DNA from: Leuctra nigra | Taxonomy: Eukaryota > Arthropoda > Insecta > Plecoptera > Leuctridae | Reading direction: 5' to 3' | NCBI GenBank assembly: GCA_934045905.1 | Contig: OW203768.1 | Location: 2,632,316 to 2,696,315, forward strand | DNA length: 64,000 nucleotides | Shown: positions 33,333-64,000 of the stretch, in pieces | Layout of the letters: the number at the start of each line of letters is the position of its first letter | Position numbering within the stretch: position 1 is the first letter of the stretch | Made by a program: the position numbers and the translations under genes | Notes under the pieces: generated by a model | What the model saw: only the letters and a program-made list of their open reading frames with translations | Told to the model about the DNA's origin: nothing | Databases searched by the model: none

Positions 33333-34652
33333 TCACTCCTTCTTCCAGATGAGCGTATGATTATTGGCAGGCATCGCGACAGTCTCCACCAATCGCAGCC
33401 CGGCCGACGCAGCTAACGGCACCAACATGTTTCCCACGTCTCGGATCCCCCACTCGGGGTTCTGCGCTCGCAGGCCGGCGTCGAAGCGGATGTTGGACTC
33501 GGGAGTGATGGTGCCGTTGAATCCGTACGGGCCGTACGTGAAGAGGAGCCCGCCGGTGCGCAGGATGTCACCGGCGTTCTTGAACAGGCCGCGCGAGCAC
33601 TGGAACGGGCTGATGTGCATCATGTTGATGTTGATGACGAAGTCCAGCGACGATGGTTTGTTGAAGTCTGGAGCGTTCCACGACCTGGCCAAAGATGTGA
33701 AATTTATTATATTTCTGTACATTGTAAAAACTGTGAACTATATATAAATAAAGAATGCCAACTGCGTGAAAAAATGTAATGATAATTTTGATTGGATGGG
33801 AAATATATTTGAGGCATCTAATAATGAGAGCCTCCCTTTTTTATTAAAAATTATATGTAGGGTAGGTAGGTACATAGGTTTACAATCATTTTCATTTTTT
33901 ACAATATATAAAAAAGCACAATTCTTTTCTAGCATGAAATCGAAGAAAGGTTTGTTGGGTGATGTCCCACAGCTACTTACACCCAACGGCCTCCCCACGC
34001 TCCCTCACCCTCCCTAAAACACCCTCCCTCGATCGGTTTTAAAAACGTAATTTATCTCTTGCTTCCTTTCATAATTCTCACTATTTGATGAAACAAGATG
34101 TTTGGCTTTATAATTGGAAAACTACTATTCACCTGTACATAAAGCATCGAAATGAATGGCGTAGCAAATAGCGCAATGCGAGCTCTGAACACGTACTTAC
34201 CCCGCGGCTTCTCTCACATCGATGTAGACCGGCGGGTTGACGTTGCCGAGCCGGCTGTCCGCGACGTAGGACCGAATGCTGTCGAACATGGAGGTGTCGT
34301 ACTCAGAGGGCTGGAACGTCACCGCGGGAAAGTCCTTGGCGAAGTGCGCCACGTGCTGACCAGACCCCGAGGATATCTCCAGGCAGCGCAGGGGCGACGA
34401 CGCGTCGGCGGACGAGGGAATGTACTTCTTGAGCACTTGCAAGATGTGCTCCTTGTTGCGGTCGGCTGCGGGGTTGAAATGGCTGGAAGAAGACGAAGTC
34501 AGGATCTTTCTTTTCATACATTATAAGAATGTAGACAATCATTCTATAATAATAGGTTATATAATAATGGTCTCTCTATCTACTTACCATTTGTGGGGCA
34601 TGGTGACACAGTTAGGTTGAACACTCTTGAATAATCTAAGTAATATTTGCAT
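33333..34652 (-). CDS. METTL26: METTL26-like (DUF938/UPF0585) methyltransferase family protein
   Basis: Exons 34652-34588, 34482-34201 and 33684-33333 (5' to 3') join in phase to 232 aa from the upstream ATG, or 215 aa from the internal ATG at 34601. The vertebrate protein is close to 204 aa. Family hallmarks are ADRNKEHILQVL, the SAM-binding loop LEISSGSGQHVAHFAKDFP, NINMMHISPF, LFTYGPYGFNG, NPEWGIRDV and the C-terminal MPANNHTLIWKKE. It belongs to the class I SAM-dependent methyltransferase fold; its substrate is not established. The 5' exon opens at an acceptor (TTTTTCAG at 34669), so a non-coding exon lies upstream, possibly ending at the donor TTAG|GTGAGT near 34713. It lies immediately downstream of DNAJC21 on the same strand. 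Confidence 0.88.
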
Positions 34653-34668
34653 AAATTTGCTGCACCTG

Positions 34669-34947
34669 AAAAATAAAAAGAATATTGTTAGAATCAGTAA
34701 TAGGTACTCACCTAATTGTACAAGCAAATTAGGTACTAATTTAATTATATTTATAAATATTTAATAAAAAGTAGAAACAATTATTTAATGGTCATTTCAA
34801 GAATACGTAATCTGTCTGCTCCAATTATTGAATCGAAGATTTGAGTTGACGATTAAATCTAATAATTTGGTATTCATTAGTGCTGTTTAAAATTGTTGTA
34901 ATTGGGTCCAATTTCTTAAAAAAGTATTCGTTATTGTCAGTACACAC
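34669..34947 (-). other. Gap between DNAJC21 stop and METTL26 exon
   Basis: Only 279 bp separate the two same-strand genes. It holds the DNAJC21 3' UTR with ATTAAA-type signals (minus strand, near 34757 and 34783) and probably the METTL26 promoter or non-coding first exon. No other feature was seen. Confidence 0.5.
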
Positions 34948-36690
34948 CTAAACCCTATTTTTTCGCGCTCTACGTTTCGTAACTTTATCTAGTGATGGTT
35001 CTTCTTGCTTTCCTAATTCCGGGATGTAAACTGAATGGCCAGTTTTCTTCAAATGATCGAACAGTTTATTCTTGGAAGAGAATTCGGCCTTGCAGGAAAC
35101 GCAGCAATGATCGACGTCATCCACATCTCCGTTGCCGCCGCGATCCTTCTTCGACTTCCCTCCCCTCCTCACCGCCTTCTCTTCGGCATTCCTCGCTCCA
35201 TTCACTTGCGTCTCCTCGGACGTAGAAGCGATGTTAGCATCTAGAACGAAATCACTTTTCCCTGCCTTCTGCTGTTTCCGAGCTTCCTTTGCCTTCTTGC
35301 CCTTCAACTTCTTGGATGGAGCATCGACCTCTTCAACTGGTTCTGGTTTGCCAACGCCATCTGGTGTCAATATTTCTGCATTCTGTTCGTGATCGGAGTC
35401 CTCCAGATAAATGGTACGTTTCTTAGACTTCTCTTTCTTAAGCTGCTTTTTAGACTTTTTCATCTTGCTATTTTCAATACTTTCACTGCTATCACTACTT
35501 TCAAGTAATTCATCCGACAAGTTGCTGCACGCTCCATTCTCCAGGTTCGAATGTGTCATCGGTTCTTCTACGTCCTTGTCGTCAGTCGTAGAGGGCATCG
35601 GTATCTCTTCGAAGTCACTAGCTGCACTTCCATCCTCGGAGTCATCATCGGGCTCTGCTTCGTCGATCAGAGACGCCTTCAGGATCTGAACATTGTCTAT
35701 ATGACGCTTGGATTTCTCATGATTACTGAATGACTTGTCAGTCTTGAACACCTTATTGCACGCCTGGCAATAGAACATGTTGTCGGCAAGAAACATGTCG
35801 TCGGGTTTATCTTCATCATCGGATTCATCATCGCCATCCGATTCAGAGTGGTCGTTGAACTCTTTCGCTAAATTAGCTTCAATGACCTTGAGCTCACTCT
35901 CAATGTTCGAAAATTTCGACCATTCTTCTTCTTTGTAGTGTTTTAAGTTTTCTTGTTTTTCTTTTAGAGTTTTCTGACGTCTTTCTTCAGCTCTTTTAGC
36001 ATTTTCCGCTGCTTTCACTTCTAAAAGTTTGCTCCACGCATGAACTCGTCTGTCTCTCTTGCGCACAAACGCGACAAGATTCCTAACTTCCTCGTTACGT
36101 TCTTTCTTTGCCTTTTCTCGAATTTTCTTGTTTTCCTTTTCCACGAGCCTTAGAACTCTTCTATTTGGTGTATCTCTGATGTCATAAGGATCCAGCCAAG
36201 AATAGGTTTTCTTCGTCGTATAGCTGGACCAGAAAGCATAAAATGGGTGAACAATAGTTTCGTAGTCACTTGTTGAATCTCCGAAAACAGGTATTTTCAT
36301 TTCAGGGTCATCGGCAAACTCTAGATCCTCTGTTGTTAGTTTATTGAAAACCTCACGATACACAGAGTAAAAGCCCAAAGGATCATCGTTGTAACCTTTG
36401 AAACAAGTGGTTGTAAAGTACGGAAATACATCCAAGCTGTTATCCTGGTAATTATCACCCAGACCACCCTTCAAAATCGCATCCCGATGTCTATCATACC
36501 ACGACCTTTCTTGAGGGTCACTCAATATGTCATAAGCCTGCTGTATTAATTGAAATTGCTCCTTAGCCACCTCCTGATTGGTCATATTTTTGTCTGGGTG
36601 CCATTTCAAAGCAAGTTTTCGATATGACTTCTTCAATTCTTCGTCATTGGCGTCGGTAGCAAGACCAAGTACTTCGTAATGACACTTCAT
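34948..36690 (-). CDS. DNAJC21: DNAJC21 (Jjj1-like) J-domain protein, 580 aa, intronless
   Basis: Single frame from ATG 36690. J-domain at residues 1-70 (HYEVLGL, then KWHPDKN with the Hsp70-activating HPD at 31-33). Family-typical region GFYSVYREVF and YSWLDPYDIRDTPNRRVLRL, a charged helical stretch (about 190-270), a first U1-like C2H2 finger (FYCQACNKVFKTDKSFSNH, about 305-325), an acidic and Lys-rich linker with a SKKDRGG block, and a second C2H2 finger near the C-terminus (HCCVSCKAEF, then HLKKTGH). In yeast and human, Jjj1/DNAJC21 with Hsp70 releases Arx1/PA2G4 from cytoplasmic pre-60S particles. It is divergent with MARS1: the two ATGs are 345 bp apart. Confidence 0.95.
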   Translation of the reverse strand: MKCHYEVLGLATDANDEELKKSYRKLALKWHPDKNMTNQEVAKEQFQLIQQAYDILSDPQERSWYDRHRDAILKGGLGDNYQDNSLDVFPYFTTTCFKGYNDDPLGFYSVYREVFNKLTTEDLEFADDPEMKIPVFGDSTSDYETIVHPFYAFWSSYTTKKTYSWLDPYDIRDTPNRRVLRLVEKENKKIREKAKKERNEEVRNLVAFVRKRDRRVHAWSKLLEVKAAENAKRAEERRQKTLKEKQENLKHYKEEEWSKFSNIESELKVIEANLAKEFNDHSESDGDDESDDEDKPDDMFLADNMFYCQACNKVFKTDKSFSNHEKSKRHIDNVQILKASLIDEAEPDDDSEDGSAASDFEEIPMPSTTDDKDVEEPMTHSNLENGACSNLSDELLESSDSSESIENSKMKKSKKQLKKEKSKKRTIYLEDSDHEQNAEILTPDGVGKPEPVEEVDAPSKKLKGKKAKEARKQQKAGKSDFVLDANIASTSEETQVNGARNAEEKAVRRGGKSKKDRGGNGDVDDVDHCCVSCKAEFSSKNKLFDHLKKTGHSVYIPELGKQEEPSLDKVTKRRARKNRV

Positions 36691-37035
36691 AATTAAATTA
36701 ATAGTATTTCTTTACCTTTTAAAGACAAATTCCGCTTCTGTCAGTCACAGCAATATTGTGCAATAGTAAGGTTATGTTATCACCAGCGAATGACCTTTGT
36801 GACGTCACGGAGTCAATGTGGGCGCTTGCTGTGAGGATAGCGCTTCATGAACAGCTGACTTTTCTTGGTGCTAGATTGTTGCGAGTTGTTTTCGGGGTGC
36901 GGGGGAACTTGGGAAGTTGAGTTGAGGAGGCTTGAGGTTATGAGGTTAGGTAAAAGTCTGCATGTGGCATTTTGATAAATAAAGTTTTATATCAAACTCT
37001 CCGACATCTGGGCCCGAATCATTATCAGTGACAAA
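36691..37035. promoter_or_regulatory. Bidirectional DNAJC21/MARS1 promoter
   Basis: Only 345 bp separate the divergent start codons. A perfect cAMP-response element TGACGTCA lies at 36800-36807 in a locally GC-richer stretch. No TATA box is obvious. Shared control of a ribosome-maturation and a translation gene is an inference from this geometry. Confidence 0.7.
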
Positions 37036-60174
<23,139 letters not shown>

Positions 60175-60547
60175 CACGCGAAGAAGAGGGCCTAGTTAGC
60201 TTCACCACTTATATCACACAGTACATACAGTTAACCAACATCGAGTAGAGTAGAGTCAGGATGTGCACAGTCTGGGTGGAAAGTTCACATGAATCTTGGT
60301 CCCATGATGCAAAATATATAGCCTTGTGAAATTATAAACATATGTACGGTTCTCTTCTTCAATTAGAGCCTCGTGCTCTGCAGAAGTTGCATCCGCAAGT
60401 AGATATTTGCGATGTCAGTCCTCAACACCACAAGACCATGAGATAATATGTAATCTTATGGACGGAATCCAGTAGACTCTGGCCACTTGCGTCGATAAAT
60501 CTGGAAATTCTTTTGAGCACTTTTTTTGAGCATTTTTTTTTGTCTCA

Positions 60548-60706
60548 GGGCCGGTATTACAAAAGATAAGTTATGCCGAATTAAATAAATTACTGACTAA
60601 TGCGGTGGCACAGCCAATCCGTACCTACTTCAAAATGATTGAAACAGTTGAACTTAATCCAGAAATTAGTTAATCAGGCACAATTTAGCTTTGTAAATAC
60701 CGGGCC
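60548..60706. mobile_element. GGGCCGGT MITE, copy C
   Basis: Ends GGGCCGGTATTACAAA and TTTGTAAATACCGGGCC, flanked by TCA on both sides (60545-60547, 60707-60709). Third copy of this family in the window. Confidence 0.65.
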
Positions 60707-60732
60707 TCAACTGACAAGACTCTAGCGCTGTG

Positions 60733-61149
60733 CAAGTCTCGAAAGTTCTCTAATCTCTAATATGAAATTCCATCTCGAACTCGATCGATTGTTCAAATTA
60801 CCATCTCGAATTTTCAAGTCTCGAGTATATCAACTAAGATCCATCAAGATTTCCAATTTTTTGCTATTTTTACAGGACTACGCACGCTAACTTTCTTTGT
60901 ATCGTCCATAAATTTGATTTGTATTGTTTTATATATAAAGCAGACAGTTCTGCATAGGTACTTATCAAATGTTATTCTTGTGTGGCTGGACAATTTGCAT
61001 TGTGTTTCTCTTCCACCAAAAAAAATCTTTTTATAAAAGTATAATCTTGCTCGAATATTCTCGATCTCGAAGGTAAAATATCTCGCTCGACTTTTATGAA
61101 ATAATCTCGATCTCGATCGACATGAAAAATTTCAATCTCGCACAGCCCT
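60733..61149 (-). mobile_element. hAT-type MITE, uninterrupted copy A
   Basis: Ends TAGCGCTGTGCAAG and CGCACAGCCCTA, with flanks sharing AGACTC as a worn 8-bp duplication. Read in reverse it matches the two halves of the split copy at 38185-44222 throughout, including the TATATATAAAACAATACAAA block and the terminal CGAGATCGAG repeats. Confidence 0.82.
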
Positions 61150-62570
61150 ATTAGACTCTAATCTAAAGATATATCTAAACATTGTTGCAAGTCTTCATTG
61201 TTTTCCTTTCCCTTATTTATATTATTTTAAGCTGTAAAATTATACTGCCTAATTAAAATCAATCTAATTTTATAAATTACTATTTTTGTTGTAGTTTGTT
61301 TGAAACACACATAGAAGACAGAAGGAGTAATCGGCTTGTTTTATGTTTTGAAATGAGGTATTTCGGGGCCGAGATGTAAGACACGGATGGTAGCTTACAC
61401 TCGATACTCGATGTGCACATTCATACTGTTTAATACATATTGACTATGTAATTGTTTTATAGTAAATTATTTAAGTTATTAATAATAATAATAATTGATG
61501 AAAGAACACAATCCAGCACATTCTACAATAATTATTCAATAATAATTTGTATTCCTTTTATTAAATAAACTGAAGCTTCTTCCATGAAATAGATTGTATT
61601 TATTTCCCAACCTGTTGATTCCCATTTCTATACTGTATCAATATCATGTTAAAAACCACTTTGTATCAATTCTGCAAATAAAGGTGAATTGAAATTGCAT
61701 GGATTGTCACTGAACATAAGCCCATGAGTGGGGTGGGGGGGGGGGGGGGGTCACTTCTTCACCATAATTTGTTATACAAACTATGAAATACAAATTGTGT
61801 AAGGAAATAATTCTCAGAATCTATAATTTGTAAGCTCCAACCTAGTGTAAATAAATACCAACCGTATAAGAATGTTTTTGATTTTTTTGTCATATGAGGT
61901 GGATTCCAAAAAAACTTCGTTAATTGGTCTCAAAATTGCACCGAAACGAATGAATTTGATATAGAAAATTAACTTTTCGGATAGTGCCACCCCAGATTAA
62001 AATGTCAGTGGGAAACACGCAGAAATGCATCAAATCCAATGAAAGTAGGCTATTTTATCCGGTCAAGTATTTTACCTACCCCTGCGCCCCCCAAACGCCC
62101 ACCCACTTGAATTGAACCCTGAACCCTGAACTGAAGCAATGGAATTTTCATAGGTCATTATTTTGTTTTTAATTTAATTAATTGTTAGAAAGGGACTTCG
62201 CAATTTCTGTTTTTTTTGTAATTTTTTTTTTAAATTATATTTGAAGATCTTGTGCGATTATTATTTTGTATTTTCCACCTGATAATTTCGTAGAACTTGA
62301 TCATCAATCAACCCCGTTATTTTAAAAGATCTTCCGCATTATTACATAATTATAGTTATACTACTATATTGAGGCGGGCTGCCATGCCTATAATAACCAG
62401 CCTTCTCATCCTCTCATTCGATACGATACGAAGGCTCGCTATGCTACGCTGATCTCTATTAATTATGTAAACATAGCTTTTGATCGCCTAAATACTGACA
62501 TCACGGAATTGCGATTGTCTTTCGCCATGTGTTTTAGGGGACACGATAAGGACGGAATATCATAATCCTG

Positions 62571-64000
62571 ATGTCAGTGTGGTTTTGCCTCAACATGGAT
62601 ATGGACTGTCTTTTATATTACGCCATTGTGTTGTGGCTTGTGTCTTTATTATCACAGGTTCAAGGAGATCACAGGAACAATGGACTGATTCCTATGACAG
62701 GTAATTATATTTTACGTGTTTTGAGTTGGACGCCTCCGGGATGTTTGACAAGGGGGGAAGGAGCTGGCCAGAAAATAATATTTTTTTGAGGGGGAGAGGG
62801 ATTTTAAATACCTACAGAATCTTGTTTAGGATACTGAATTAGTAACTTTTGAGGAGAATAAATGGTAAAATCGTGACCTGGGGTGCGATCATGTGAAATG
62901 ACAACTTTGTTCTCGAGTGACAATGTTCTCGTCTCAATGTTATTCACGGCCTTCTCGGGTGAGGTGAGCAGCTTTTCACGTGACAATATTTTATATGATC
63001 GATCCCCATGGCGAAAAATTTACAATGTACGGCTAAATTCATTGCTAGGATCTAGCATCATGTTTACAAAGTGGTGCATAATGATTTTAAAAATGTCAAA
63101 GAAGTAGCGCAAATTTAGTAATTTTAAAGAGTAACGTGTTTCCGGGGTGTTGGGGGGGGGGGGGGGGGGGGGGCAGCAAGGGTTGCCCCACTCTTCGAAC
63201 CCACCAGAGTATAAGTTGTTTCTTATATCTAACTTTACGGAAAAACATGGTGTTAAGGTGGGGACATCGAATGCCACGCCCCAAAAATATTTTGTACTAA
63301 AATTAGCAATATTTATTAACTTTTCCAACATTTCAACTATATTTAAGTATGAAGGATTCATAAAATGTCATGTACTTGCAACCCATGACTTATATTGAGT
63401 TTTCAATTTGATGCCTTCAGAAGATGAGGAAATTTTTAACACATGAGGTATAGGAAAATAATTTAGTTTTTGCTGTCTAACTTTTAAAATAGTTCAGGTT
63501 GGTATCGTTTTTAATTTTTTTCCTGATAATATATCCATATGTCTACTAGAAAATAAGTTTTTTGTTGAAATCTATCGACACAAAAAAATAGATATTCATT
63601 TTAGCGTAAAAATTGCACGATTTTTCTTGGCCGCCATAAGCTAACATTGGGAGCAATATGGGTTGATCTCAAAAATTAGTTCACGGTGCTAGTTTTTGGG
63701 GCCATATTCTGGTGTAGAATGAAATTGTCTATAAGAATGCAAAGTTACAGCAAATTCTATCGAAGTAGGGGTTACGCTCTTCCCCCCTTAATAATATCTT
63801 TCCCAAAACTATTTTCAGTGTACCTTTTTATTCATATATTATTCTCCTATAGTTCCTACAGATGAGCTGCAGAAGGATAATGTGTTGACCGGATCGCGAT
63901 ATCGGTTGGGTAACTTCGACGAATGTATCATCGAGCATCAGGCGAAATATTGCTACACAGAGCTTCAAATATGGCCGCTCGACCATTCCTCAGAATACTG
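62571..64000 (+). CDS. Secretory protein resembling nrf-6 (nose resistant to fluoxetine) family, 5' part only
   Basis: Exon 1 (62571-62700) encodes a signal peptide (DCLLYYAIVLWLVSLLSQ) from ATG 62571 or the in-frame ATG 62595. The intron 62701-63861 ends at CCTACAG, and exon 2 (63862 to beyond 64000) reads DELQKDNVLTGSRYRLGNFD followed by ECI, which resembles the Gly-rich LG-x-[FY]DEC motif of the NRF N-terminal domain; a nearby KYC fits too. An alternative acceptor at 63852 (CTATAG) adds three codons in frame. Family members carry this ectodomain before a multi-pass acyltransferase-3 domain, which would lie past the window end. The usual upstream part of the NRF domain is short here, so the assignment is moderate. 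Confidence 0.55.
62701..63861 (+). other. First intron of the nrf-6-like gene
   Basis: AT-rich with a run of about 22 G at 63152-63173 (possible G-quadruplex). No exon or transposon ends recognised. Confidence 0.5.

Larger units (their letters stand above)
60175..62570. other. MARS1 3' region and promoter side of the next gene
   Basis: No coding region seen. Likely MARS1 poly(A) signals are the AATAAA motifs near 61563 and 61676; if used, the 3' UTR would include two MITEs (60548-60706 and 60733-61149). A G-run of about 18 follows at 61733-61750. The stretch 61870-62570 is probably the 5' side of the nrf-6-like gene; no TATA box was identified. Confidence 0.45.

Overview
The window is animal nuclear DNA, most likely from an arthropod and probably an insect. 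It has spliced genes with GT-AG introns, AT-rich introns rich in TAGGTA/ACCTACC strings, tRNA-type SINEs, non-LTR retrotransposons, and hAT, Tigger and Harbinger-like DNA transposons. A hemipteran-like insect is my best guess from the intron texture, at low confidence. Splice junctions below were chosen by eye so that reading phase is kept and the protein matches known family members. There is no transcript evidence.

Layout. (1) 1-16937, + strand: the 3' ten coding exons of an ecto-NOX (ENOX1/2-like) gene. One intron carries a nested transposon: a defective hAT (1957-8358, TSD CTAGTATG) contains an intact hAT (2019-6355, TSD GTGGGTGG, 612-codon transposase), which contains a MITE (4745-5320). 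(2) 17879-22743, - strand: axonemal dynein intermediate chain 2 (DNAI2-like, 8 exons, 607 aa), tail-to-tail with ENOX and with an RFX X-box upstream. (3) 22.7-29.4 kb: a repeat-rich stretch with SINEs, MITEs, a possible 5' exon for the next gene and a second X-box. (4) 29449-32803, + strand: an LHFPL2-like tetraspan gene (4 coding exons, 220 aa). (5) 33333-34652, - strand: a METTL26-like (DUF938) methyltransferase. (6) 34948-36690, - strand: an intronless DNAJC21/Jjj1-like gene. (7) 37036-60174, + strand: cytosolic methionyl-tRNA synthetase (MARS1), 15 exons, 1044 aa, with three C-terminal WHEP repeats. Its introns hold a LINE inside a LINE inside a hAT-type MITE (38185-44222), a THAP-domain transposon remnant, a rearranged second LINE, a Tigger remnant and many MITEs. 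(8) 62571-64000, + strand: the start of a secretory gene resembling the nrf-6 (nose resistant to fluoxetine) family, cut by the window end.

The host genes look like a chance neighbourhood and not a pathway. Three relations stand out. DNAJC21 (60S ribosome maturation) and MARS1 (translation) are head-to-head across 345 bp with a perfect CRE. METTL26 starts within a few hundred bases of the DNAJC21 3' end on the same strand. DNAI2 carries a ciliary-gene promoter motif. Most of what remains is transposable-element biology, with several insertions dated relative to each other by nesting and intact target-site duplications.
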